This document shows positions 1 to 5,356 of a DNA stretch of 5,356 nt, piece by piece. Both the position numbers and the translations under genes were made by a program. The stretch covers positions 1 to 5,356 of the forward strand of contig DDED01000014.1 in NCBI GenBank assembly GCA_002336035.1. Direction: 5' to 3'. This DNA is from Cellvibrionales bacterium UBA1963. Its GTDB lineage: Bacteria > Pseudomonadota > Gammaproteobacteria > Pseudomonadales > UBA7434. The notes below the pieces were generated by a model. It saw only the letters and a list, made by a program, of their open reading frames with translations, did not search any database and had not been told where the DNA came from. The stretch's first letter is position 1. Every line of letters starts with the position of its first letter.

Positions 1-449
1 AGCATTTTTCGGATATTTTCGACCTGAGCGTTACCTTGCCCTAAAACGGGCGTCGTTTCTGTGCGAACATTAGAGATTGCCGCCATTTTTAGCACGCCGT
101 TAACTAGCGAGGCCACTTCATCCCCGAGCATCGTTTCGACTTGGTCAATAGCGATACGCCCTTCACGCACTGACCGATAAATTAATGCCGCTATTAGTAC
201 CTCCTCATCCATGTCAAAACTTGCAAGGATACTAACCATTTGTAATCCAGCATCGAAGCAGCCAATGAGGCCATGCGGTTTTTGATTCTTACTTAACACG
301 GCTGTCTGTGAGGCAGAAGCCAGCTGAAAGGCTTTCATCATTCGATCAATGGTCTTTTGATCAGAAAAACCAGGTAAACTTTTTAGCCAAATTTTGACGT
401 CAATGTCACCCACTTTACTTTTAGGTAAATTCTTCCTTACTTGAACCAT
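1..449 (-). CDS. relA: RelA, ppGpp synthetase I (stringent response), N-terminal part, cut by window edge
   Basis: This frame is open from an ATG at 447-449 to the window edge and gives 149 complete codons. The product begins MVQVRKN, like the Pseudomonas RelA start. It has the RelA/SpoT-type blocks DMDEEVLIAALIYRSVREG (about residues 75-93), LVNGVLKMAAIS (about 113-124) and QVENIRKML at the break. By family knowledge RelA binds stalled ribosomes and makes (p)ppGpp from ATP and GTP or GDP. The visible part is the start of the N-terminal hydrolase-like domain, which is usually inactive in RelA; the synthetase, TGS and ACT domains lie outside the window. RelA rather than SpoT is favoured by the MVQVR start and by the cysM neighbour. 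An in-frame TGA at 471-473 and no other start between leave the ATG as the only choice. The ribosome binding site is weak (AAAGAAAG). It lies 68 bases downstream of cysM on the same strand, with no convincing terminator or promoter in the gap, so co-transcription is possible. Confidence 0.93.
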   Translation of the reverse strand, partial: MVQVRKNLPKSKVGDIDVKIWLKSLPGFSDQKTIDRMMKAFQLASASQTAVLSKNQKPHGLIGCFDAGLQMVSILASFDMDEEVLIAALIYRSVREGRIAIDQVETMLGDEVASLVNGVLKMAAISNVRTETTPVLGQGNAQVENIRKM

Positions 450-517
450 AGCTATAACACTTTCTTTAATTCAGCAAAAAAACAAACCTATCCGATCCAA
501 TAAAATGCACAATCAGA

Positions 518-1405
518 TTAGGCATCAAAGACACCGGTTGATAGATAACGATCTCCGCGATCACAAATAATAGCAACAATCACTGCATCTGAAACGGTGG
601 AGGCTAATTGCATTGCGCCGAAAACCGAACCACCAGAAGAAACACCACATAAAATGCCCTCTTCGATCGCCAGTTGACGCATTGTAGTCTCAGCCTCATG
701 TTGAGCGATATCGATCACTTGATCTACTTTTTCGGGCTGGAAAATACTGGGTAAGTAGGCTTTAGGCCATCGACGAATACCTGGAATGCTAGCGCCATCT
801 TTTGGCTGTAAGCCAATAATTTTAATCGCAGGATTTTTTTCCTTAAGAAATCGAGACACGCCCATGATTGTACCTGTGGTTCCCATCGAACAGACAAAAT
901 GCGTGATCGTTCCATGAGTCTGCTCCCAAATTTCAGGGCCTGTCGAATTAAAATGCGCATTGGGATTATCACCATTAGCAAACTGATCAAGTACTTTACC
1001 TTGCCCTTGAGCCTGCATAAGCTGAGCTAAATCACGAGCGCCTTCCATGCCCTCTTCAGACGTCACTTCGACCAATTCGGCGCCATAAGCTGACATTGCT
1101 ACTTTCCGCTCTTGGCTCATATGGCTAGGCATGATTAACCGCATACGATACCCTTTAATTGCGGCTGCCATTGCTAGAGCGATACCCGTATTTCCGCTTG
1201 TTGCTTCAATTAGTGTATCGCCCGGTTTAATTTCGCCGCGCTGTTCAGCTTGGTTAATCATATTGAGCGCGGGACGGTCTTTTACTGAGCCAGCGGGATT
1301 ATTACCTTCTAACTTCAGCAACAGTTGATTATCGCCGGCATACAAACGTTGCAATGTGACCAAAGGTGTATTGCCCACGTAATGCTCAATCGTTGGATAG
1401 TTCAC
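518..1405 (-). CDS. cysM: Cysteine synthase B (O-acetylserine sulfhydrylase B), PLP enzyme
   Basis: The product has 295 residues; E. coli CysM has about 303, and the difference is a short missing C-terminal tail. It makes cysteine from O-acetylserine and sulfide, and CysM also accepts thiosulfate to give S-sulfocysteine. It is a cytosolic fold-type II PLP enzyme. Visible motifs are GNTPLV at 11-16, NNPAGSVKDR at 35-44 with K42 as the expected PLP lysine, TSGNTG at 69-74 (substrate loop), GTTGT at 175-179 (PLP phosphate cradle), IPGIRRWP at 207-214, CGVSSGG at 253-259 (serine near the PLP nitrogen) and ICDRGDRYLSTGVF at the end. GIRRWP and the ICDRGDRYLSTGVF ending favour CysM over CysK. The start is GTG at 1403-1405: the frame upstream is open to a TAG at 1502-1504 but holds no ATG, GTG or TTG, and AGGGAAG lies 7 bases before the GTG. 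It is followed by relA. Its leader is structured (see 1425-1446 and 1472-1503). Confidence 0.96.
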   Translation of the reverse strand: MNYPTIEHYVGNTPLVTLQRLYAGDNQLLLKLEGNNPAGSVKDRPALNMINQAEQRGEIKPGDTLIEATSGNTGIALAMAAAIKGYRMRLIMPSHMSQERKVAMSAYGAELVEVTSEEGMEGARDLAQLMQAQGQGKVLDQFANGDNPNAHFNSTGPEIWEQTHGTITHFVCSMGTTGTIMGVSRFLKEKNPAIKIIGLQPKDGASIPGIRRWPKAYLPSIFQPEKVDQVIDIAQHEAETTMRQLAIEEGILCGVSSGGSVFGAMQLASTVSDAVIVAIICDRGDRYLSTGVFDA

Positions 1406-1412
1406 AAAAACA

Positions 1413-1419
1413 CTTCCCT
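1413..1419 (-). promoter_or_regulatory. Ribosome binding site of cysM, supporting a GTG start
   Basis: On the minus strand AGGGAAG stands 7 bases before the GTG at 1403-1405. No other usable start codon exists in the open frame upstream, so this site fixes the cysM start. A stronger-looking GGGAGGT lies about 30 bases further upstream inside a hairpin and has no start codon at normal distance. Confidence 0.65.
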
Positions 1420-1424
1420 TTAGA

Positions 1425-1446
1425 CCGAAGAAGTTACCTCCCTCGG
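1425..1446 (-). promoter_or_regulatory. Hairpin in the cysM leader that holds a Shine-Dalgarno-like sequence
   Basis: Read on the minus strand, CCGAGGGA pairs with TTCTTCGG around the loop GGTAAC. That makes an 8-base-pair stem with two G-U pairs. The stem and loop together contain GGGAGGT, a near-perfect ribosome binding sequence that no start codon follows at normal spacing. The hairpin ends 5 bases before the AGGGAAG used by cysM. The pairing is seen in the sequence; a role in controlling cysM translation is inference. It does not match a riboswitch class that I can recognise. Confidence 0.35.
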
Positions 1447-1471
1447 GTGAATGATAAAGAAGAATGATAAC

Positions 1472-1503
1472 AAAAAAAGCTGAAATGGCGGATAACCACC
1501 GCT
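1472..1503 (-). terminator. Probable rho-independent terminator (or attenuator) between recO and cysM
   Basis: On the minus strand GGTGG pairs with CCGCC around a TTAT loop. An outer AGC/GCT pairing is possible across a 6-base bulge (ATTTCA). A run of seven T residues follows, one of them in the outer stem. The element lies about 115 bases after the recO stop and 67 bases before cysM. It would end the lepB-rnc-era-recO transcript, or act as an attenuator if the cysM promoter lies upstream of it. The short stem and the bulge make it imperfect. Confidence 0.4.
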
Positions 1504-1530
1504 AAAAATGAGCACTAAATGATCTATATT

Positions 1531-1550
1531 CAGGTAATAACAGGTATTAT
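1531..1550. repeat. Tandem 10-base direct repeat CAGGTAATAA / CAGGTATTAT
   Basis: Two adjacent 10-base units share CAGGTA at a spacing of one helical turn and differ at two of the last four bases. They sit in the AT-rich part of the recO-cysM gap, where a cysM promoter would be expected; a TATAGA that could serve as a -10 box lies just downstream on the minus strand at 1522-1527. No good -35 box is visible, so a promoter is not called. A binding site for a regulator is possible but unproven. Confidence 0.3.
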
Positions 1551-1618
1551 TTTTAATTATCGGGGCAAATCATACCTTGCTTAAGTGATTCACAGGAAAT
1601 ACAGCAACGGATGCGATG

Positions 1619-2395
1619 CTATTCAGGTCGACGATACAGCTCGCGACTTTTTAAAGGCCGGCCTCCTAAATGAGGCGCTAGCGCTAAGCGCATAATTTTT
1701 TTTGCTAACTGACGAACTTTTTTATCGTGAAAATCATCCTTTTGTATGGCCAATAAATGGTGACCCGCTATTAAAGGCTGGCCGATAGTCGGCAAAGGAT
1801 TATCGGTAGGAATAACATTCTGCCCTGTATCCTGATCATCTAAATCCGCTCGGTAAAAACCGTATTCACTGTGAAAACAATACGTCCCATCAGAAGTGAT
1901 TCTCTGCCCAGTAATAGCGTCCCGCATAAAATCTAACTCGAAACCTAATGTTGCGAGTAACCGTGCCTCAAATCGCCGAAGACTGATTTCAATAGCAATC
2001 GTATCGCTTGCGGCTAAACCTGAAAGGTCTGAAATACTTGTTTGATAACGCGAAAATAAATGGGTGTGACTCTCACCTGAATGAAATAAACGAACCAATA
2101 GTTCGTTGAGGTAAAGCCCAGCGTAGAGTTGTGACTGATGCAACCAAGGTGCCGGAGAAATAACTTCAGCTGAGCGCAGTGACTTAAGGCCACTTTTACC
2201 CGTCCATGAGGCATGTAATAAGGCAAAGGGTTGCAGAGTGCTGCGAAGAGAGGAAGCTTTTTTTCCTGCTGAACGAACGCCCTTACAAACCATGCTGACA
2301 CGGCCTTCATGCTCAGTCAGCAACTCGGCAATAACGCTAGTTTCACGGTAGGGACGCTGGTGCAATAAAAAGCAGCGTTCTAATTCGATCGACAT
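1619..2395 (-). CDS. recO: DNA repair protein RecO
   Basis: The product has 258 residues with the start chosen here; E. coli RecO has 242. RecO works with RecR (and RecF) to load RecA onto single-stranded DNA covered by SSB during gap and break repair. The N-terminal part (about 1-80) has the OB-fold pattern of the family: LLHQRPYRETS (10-20), EHEGRVSMVCKGVRS (28-42), then LQPF and LRSAEV. A helical region with LYAGLYLNELLVRL and the conserved C-terminal GGRPLKSRELYRR (244-256) follow. No CxxC pairs are seen, so this is not the zinc-binding form. The frame could open earlier at TTG (2405-2407), GTG or ATG (2399-2401). I choose ATG 2393-2395 because GGTGA lies 5 bases ahead of it and the family alignment begins there. 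The gap to era is 32 bases. The usual downstream partner pdxJ is missing. The stop is TAG, and the same frame stays open for 21 more codons. Confidence 0.93.
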   Translation of the reverse strand: MSIELERCFLLHQRPYRETSVIAELLTEHEGRVSMVCKGVRSAGKKASSLRSTLQPFALLHASWTGKSGLKSLRSAEVISPAPWLHQSQLYAGLYLNELLVRLFHSGESHTHLFSRYQTSISDLSGLAASDTIAIEISLRRFEARLLATLGFELDFMRDAITGQRITSDGTYCFHSEYGFYRADLDDQDTGQNVIPTDNPLPTIGQPLIAGHHLLAIQKDDFHDKKVRQLAKKIMRLALAPHLGGRPLKSRELYRRPE

Positions 2396-2400
2396 ACTCA

Positions 2401-2405
2401 TCACC
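2401..2405 (-). promoter_or_regulatory. Ribosome binding site that decides the recO start
   Basis: GGTGA on the minus strand matches the anti-Shine-Dalgarno tail and lies 5 bases before the ATG at 2393-2395. It abuts or overlaps the alternative starts at 2399-2407, which have no good site of their own. Confidence 0.5.
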
Positions 2406-2427
2406 AATCAATAATTACTTGTTTTAG

Positions 2428-3327
2428 CTACTCATCAAAACCGAGACTTTTCAACATTCTCTCATCATCAGACCAACTGCTTTTCACCTTAACCCAGAGC
2501 TTAAGCATTACTTTTTGCTCGGTCATGATCTCAATATCTTTTCTTGCATCAGTACCAATTTTTTTTATCTGCTCACCAGCGCGACCAATAATAATTTTCT
2601 TTTGGCCCTCGCGCTCAACCCAAATCAAAGCATTAATATGAATCACATTACCTTGGTGCTGAAAACTCTCTATTTCAACTGCAACCTGGTAAGGAAGTTC
2701 ATCGCCACACTGCCGCATCAATTTTTCGCGAATTAATTCAGACGCCATAAAACGCTCGCTACGGTCGGTAATTTGGTCGGCCGTGTAGAGATGCGATTGT
2801 TGTGGCAAGCGCTTATAAATAGCATCACGCAACTGTTCAATGTTATAGCCAGTTTTTGCTGACAGCGGTATGACCTCTGCCCAGTCGAATACCGACGCCA
2901 CTGTTTTAATATGCGGCAATAAACGGGCTTTATCCGTCAGTCGGTCAATCTTATTCAACACTAAAATGACCGGTGATCTAGCAGCCATTAAACCTTTTAC
3001 GACCAATTCATCTTCTTCACCCCAACTGAGTCGATCAACAATAAAAACCGTGACATCAACGTCAGCAATGGTCGAAATGGCTGCCCGATTCATGTACCGA
3101 TTCATAGCGCTGGTTTGCGTTTGATGAATGCCTGGCGTGTCAACAAAAACAGCTTGGTATTGGCCCCGCGTGTCAATACCCGTAATCCGATGACGAGTCG
3201 TTTGCGGTTTTCGAGAGGTGATACTGATTTTTTGACCTAGCAAGATATTTAATAAGGTCGACTTACCGACATTAGGCCGACCGATGAGAGCCACTAAACC
3301 ACAAAATGCAGGAGTGATTTGGGTCAC
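2428..3327 (-). CDS. era: GTPase Era, 16S rRNA-binding ribosome assembly factor
   Basis: The product has 299 residues, the usual Era length (301 in E. coli). Era binds GTP and the 3' end of 16S rRNA, helping 30S maturation at the inner face of the membrane and in the cytosol. The GTPase domain shows G1 GRPNVGKS (16-23), the SITSRKPQTTRHRI switch region (35-48), G3 DTPG (63-66), G4 NKID (125-128) and G5 SAK (156-158). The linker ITDRSERFMASELIREKLMR (186-205) is typical. The C-terminal KH domain has VEREGQKKIIIGRAGEQIKKIG (about 237-258) and LWVKVKSSW near the end. The start is GTG at 3325-3327; it shares GTGA with the rnc stop, and AAGGAG lies 3 bases upstream inside rnc. This overlap suggests translational coupling to rnc, whose product processes the same rRNA precursor. 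Confidence 0.98.
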   Translation of the reverse strand: MTQITPAFCGLVALIGRPNVGKSTLLNILLGQKISITSRKPQTTRHRITGIDTRGQYQAVFVDTPGIHQTQTSAMNRYMNRAAISTIADVDVTVFIVDRLSWGEEDELVVKGLMAARSPVILVLNKIDRLTDKARLLPHIKTVASVFDWAEVIPLSAKTGYNIEQLRDAIYKRLPQQSHLYTADQITDRSERFMASELIREKLMRQCGDELPYQVAVEIESFQHQGNVIHINALIWVEREGQKKIIIGRAGEQIKKIGTDARKDIEIMTEQKVMLKLWVKVKSSWSDDERMLKSLGFDE

Positions 3328-3336
3328 AAACTCCTT
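3324..3336 (-). promoter_or_regulatory. rnc-era coupling site: GTGA overlap with internal ribosome binding site
   Basis: On the minus strand AAGGAG (3331-3336) lies in the last codons of rnc, three bases before the GTG of era (3325-3327). The TGA of rnc (3324-3326) overlaps that GTG. This is the classic layout for a ribosome that ends one gene and restarts on the next. Confidence 0.7.
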
Positions 3337-4067
3337 CCAGTCTCGTCAGTTTTCTCATCTTGACTAATGGCATCTTTATCACTGTAGTTGAACAGTTTTA
3401 ACACTCGCATCGCGGCATTTTGTTCAGCCATACGACGGCTTTTTCCTTCACCAAGAGCAGACTTTGACTGTAATTCGACACTGCACTTGACGGTAAAAAA
3501 TTGCTCATGGCCAGGCCCTTCAACCTTTTCTAATTCATACACTGGCAACGCTAAGCGCTCTGCCTGCATAAGCTCTTGTAACAACGTTTTGGCATCTTTA
3601 AACTCCGGCACTAATGACACTTGCTTAAGATAAACCTCAAGTAAACTCAGCACAATTTTTTGGCATTGAATAAAATCACTGTCAATATAAATAGCACCAA
3701 TCATTGCTTCGACGGCATCGCCCACAATCGAATGTTTGACCGGTGAACTGTTGCCTTTTTCACCTAAACCAAGAATCATTAGGCTATCAAGCTCAAGAGA
3801 AAAACCTATCTTTGCTAAGGTTTTACCTTTCACTAGCTGTGACCTTGCGGTTGTCATGACGCCCTCTGGCACGTCATCAAAGCGCATAAAAAGCGCTTCT
3901 GCGGCAATCGTATTTAATAGCGAGTCACCTAAAAATTCGAGGCGCTCATTGTTTTTGCTGCTGAAGCTTTTATGCGTCAAGGCTAATTCCAGCAGGCCAT
4001 TATCACTAAAGGAATAACCTAATTTTTTTTGTAAAGCGGTTAATAAACTATTTTTTATTTGCCCCAT
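3324..4067 (-). CDS. rnc: Ribonuclease III
   Basis: The product has 247 residues; E. coli RNase III has 226. It cleaves double-stranded RNA, above all the rRNA precursor stems, and some mRNA leaders. The catalytic domain shows the signature NERLEFLGDS (40-49) with acidic residues E41, E44 and D48, and the second acidic pair D117 and E120 in GDAVEAMIGA. These match E. coli E38, E41, D45, D114 and E117, so the enzyme should be active. The double-stranded RNA-binding domain covers about 158-225, from DAKTLLQELMQ to GEGKSRRMAEQNAAMRVL. A charged tail of about 20 residues after the domain (from NYSDKDA onward) makes it longer than the E. coli enzyme; its last codons carry the ribosome binding site of era. 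The start is ATG at 4065-4067 with AGGA 8 bases upstream. The gap to lepB is 39 bases. Confidence 0.97.
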   Translation of the reverse strand: MGQIKNSLLTALQKKLGYSFSDNGLLELALTHKSFSSKNNERLEFLGDSLLNTIAAEALFMRFDDVPEGVMTTARSQLVKGKTLAKIGFSLELDSLMILGLGEKGNSSPVKHSIVGDAVEAMIGAIYIDSDFIQCQKIVLSLLEVYLKQVSLVPEFKDAKTLLQELMQAERLALPVYELEKVEGPGHEQFFTVKCSVELQSKSALGEGKSRRMAEQNAAMRVLKLFNYSDKDAISQDEKTDETGRSL

Positions 4068-4106
4068 ATCAAAGGTCCTAGAAGGTTGAGTGAGTCAATG
4101 ATTAAG

Positions 4107-4853
4107 CTATTGAAACGATCCGGTTCGATTAAACGTTGGCAAATGCCAACCGGGCTCTTTATGCATCCAAATGGCAACAGCTTTACCCACAATACGCTGC
4201 TCTGAAACAGGGCCCCAAAAACGACTGTCTTGACTGTTATCGCGATTATCACCCATCATAAAATAATGCCCGTCAGGAACCCTGACCGTAATATTTTCAT
4301 TTCTTTGACTAGCGGTATTAATTTGAATCTTATGATCAATTGCACCTAAGCTCTCAATGCTTTGCTTAAATAGCGCTCTTTTTTTGCCTTCGATCGGCAT
4401 TTGTTGTTGTATTTCGCCATTAATTATTAAGGTTTTATTTTTGTATTCGACCAAATCACCAGGTAAACCAACCACACGCTTAATGTAGTACTGGTCTTTA
4501 TGTGGCGGGAAAAAAACCATCACATCGCCTCTTTCAGGCTCATTAATATCGACAATCTTGTCGCGCCAAACCGGTAATCTAATACCATAAGTGTACTTGT
4601 TGACGAGTATAAAATCACCAACCAATAAAGTTTGCTCCATCGAGCCTGATGGGATTTGAAACGGCTCGTATAAAAAAGATCGAATAATGAACACAAATGC
4701 CAGCACGGGCGTCAATGATTTTGCATTTTCAATAATGAAAGATTCTTTTTCGTTGTCAGCACGCTGCTTGCTAAACCAAATAATATCCAACAACCAAATA
4801 AAAGCGCCGCCGAAAACTAAGCACATTAGAATTAAAGGAAAATTAAAATCCAT
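4107..4853 (-). CDS. lepB: Signal peptidase I (leader peptidase)
   Basis: The product has 248 residues, shorter than the 324 of E. coli LepB and closer to compact members of family S26. It removes signal peptides from exported proteins on the periplasmic side of the inner membrane. Two hydrophobic segments are visible at about 5-27 and 47-62, as in the two-span topology of the family. The catalytic serine is S71 in PSGSM (68-72), followed by TLLVGDF. The catalytic lysine is K125 in YIKRVVGLPGD (123-133). The late box GDNRDNSQDSRFWG spans 201-214. All key residues are present. The start is ATG at 4851-4853 with a modest AAGG 10 bases upstream. lepA precedes it with a 68-base gap that holds a promoter, and rnc follows after 39 bases, so lepB is probably the first gene of its own transcript unit as well as lying in the lepA operon. 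Confidence 0.97.
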   Translation of the reverse strand: MDFNFPLILMCLVFGGAFIWLLDIIWFSKQRADNEKESFIIENAKSLTPVLAFVFIIRSFLYEPFQIPSGSMEQTLLVGDFILVNKYTYGIRLPVWRDKIVDINEPERGDVMVFFPPHKDQYYIKRVVGLPGDLVEYKNKTLIINGEIQQQMPIEGKKRALFKQSIESLGAIDHKIQINTASQRNENITVRVPDGHYFMMGDNRDNSQDSRFWGPVSEQRIVGKAVAIWMHKEPGWHLPTFNRTGSFQ

Positions 4854-4874
4854 GACGTAACAACCTTATTGATG

Positions 4875-4899
4875 AATTAAAAAATCGATCGGTTTAATT
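4875..4899. repeat. AT-rich inverted repeat at the expected lepB transcription start
   Basis: AATTAAA (4875-4881) and TTTAATT (4893-4899) form perfect 7-base arms around an 11-base centre with the palindrome CGATCG. It overlaps the downstream half of the -10 box and the likely start point. It could be an operator or a weak hairpin at the 5' end of the lepB-rnc mRNA. AT-rich arms of this length can arise by chance. Confidence 0.3.
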
Positions 4900-4925
4900 A
4901 TAGTAGTGAGAATCAATAATGCTAA
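4897..4925 (-). promoter_or_regulatory. Sigma70-type promoter for lepB-rnc-era-recO
   Basis: On the minus strand TTAGCA (4920-4925, four of six bases of the -35 consensus) and a perfect TATAAT (4897-4902) are separated by exactly 17 bases. The -35 box overlaps the lepA stop codon. Transcription would begin near 4888-4891 and give a leader of about 35-40 bases before lepB. It is the best promoter-like sequence I found in the window. Confidence 0.6.
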
Positions 4926-5356
4926 CTGTCTACTTTTAATACGGCCAAAAAAGCTGACTGGGGTATCTCTACACTGCCCACCTGCTTCATACGCTTTTTG
5001 CCCGCTTTTTGCTTCTCAAGCAGTTTTTTCTTTCGAGTGATATCACCACCATAACATTTTGCTGTGACGTTCTTGCGCAAAGCTTTGACCGTTTGCCGAG
5101 CAATCACATGCCCGCCTATCGCCGCTTGAATGGCCACGTCAAACATTTGTCGTGGAATTAATGCCTTCATGGCTTCAACCAATGAACGGCCACGCGATTC
5201 GGCTAAATCGCGATGAACAATAATGGCTAAAGCGTCGACACGTTCGCTATTAATGAGTACATCTAGCCGAACCAATTTAGCTGTTTCAAATCGTTCAAAC
5301 TGATAATCTAAAGAGGCATACCCTTTACTGCACGATTTAAGGCGATCAAAAAAATC
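4922..5356 (-). CDS. lepA: Elongation factor 4 (LepA), C-terminal part, cut by window edge
   Basis: The frame is open from the right edge to a TAG at 4922-4924 and gives 144 residues, about the last quarter of a protein of nearly 600. LepA is a ribosome-associated translational GTPase, linked to back-translocation and to initiation or 30S assembly. The visible part has the LepA C-terminal signatures: LKSCSKGYASLDYQFERFE near the start of the fragment, then LINSERVDALAIIVHRD, LIPRQMFDVAIQAAIGG, ALRKNVTAKCYGGDITRKKKLLEKQK and GKKRMKQVGSVEIPQSAF. The GTPase domains lie outside the window. The TTG at 5273-5275 (before VRLDVLIN) is an internal leucine codon and not a start. It is followed by lepB in the usual order. 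Confidence 0.97.
   Translation of the reverse strand, partial: DFFDRLKSCSKGYASLDYQFERFETAKLVRLDVLINSERVDALAIIVHRDLAESRGRSLVEAMKALIPRQMFDVAIQAAIGGHVIARQTVKALRKNVTAKCYGGDITRKKKLLEKQKAGKKRMKQVGSVEIPQSAFLAVLKVDS

Noticed and set aside
450..517. T-rich run after cysM as a possible terminator
   Set aside because: A GTTTGTTTTTTT stretch is present on the minus strand, but no stable GC-rich hairpin precedes it.
724..990. Minus-strand open frames in other registers within cysM (724-990), recO (2014-2310) and the 3' part of lepB (4055-4252)
   Set aside because: Each overlaps a gene with clear family motifs on the same strand and gives a product without recognisable features.
1131..1328. Open frame of 65 codons on the plus strand
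   Set aside because: It lies wholly inside cysM on the opposite strand. The cysM frame has full family motifs here, and the plus-strand product resembles nothing I recognise.
2870..3124. Plus-strand open frames inside era (also 2515-2736)
   Set aside because: They are antisense to the conserved GTPase and KH domains of Era and are explained by the codon use of that gene.
3388..4017. Plus-strand open frames inside rnc (3388-3633 and 3736-4017)
   Set aside because: They are antisense to RNase III, whose catalytic and RNA-binding motifs are intact across the span. The products look low in complexity and unrelated to known proteins.
5273..5275. TTG as a possible start of a short gene in the lepA region
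   Set aside because: The frame continues upstream to the window edge with sequence matching LepA (KGYASLDYQFERF), so this is an internal codon.
1..5356. Defence island, mobile element, CRISPR array or new system
   Set aside because: All seven coding regions are recognised housekeeping genes in near-continuous order. No long repeats, transposase motifs, repeat-spacer pattern or unknown gene of meaningful length was found.

Overview
The window is a run of conserved bacterial housekeeping genes. All of them lie on the minus strand, so transcription runs from right to left. Protein similarity (recognised from memory, not searched) and the order lepA-lepB-rnc-era-recO point to a gammaproteobacterium. 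Base composition is moderate to slightly AT-rich by eye. The proteins are clearly diverged from both Escherichia and Pseudomonas; I cannot name the genus.

Layout from right to left (5' to 3' of the transcripts): the C-terminal part of lepA (elongation factor 4), cut by the window edge; a 68-base gap with a good sigma70-type promoter and an AT-rich inverted repeat; lepB (signal peptidase I); rnc (RNase III); era (ribosome-assembly GTPase), whose GTG start overlaps the rnc stop by 4 bases; recO (recombination mediator); a 213-base gap with a probable terminator or attenuator, a direct repeat and a hairpin leader; cysM (cysteine synthase B) with a GTG start; a 68-base gap; and the first 149 codons of relA (ppGpp synthetase), cut by the left edge.

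How the genes work together: lepA and lepB concern translation and protein export. rnc and era both act on rRNA maturation and 30S assembly and appear translationally coupled. recO is the usual passenger of this operon and serves RecFOR recombinational repair. cysM and relA belong to a second block known from other gammaproteobacteria, covering cysteine synthesis and the stringent response. The notable point is the junction: pdxJ and acpS, which commonly follow recO, are absent, as is the rlmD gene that sits between cysM and relA in Pseudomonas.

I see no mobile element, CRISPR array, tRNA, rRNA, toxin-antitoxin pair or defence gene. The second-look items are all small: the recO-cysM junction, the structured cysM leader, a cysteine-rich open stretch in frame after the recO amber stop, and the promoter region in front of lepB.
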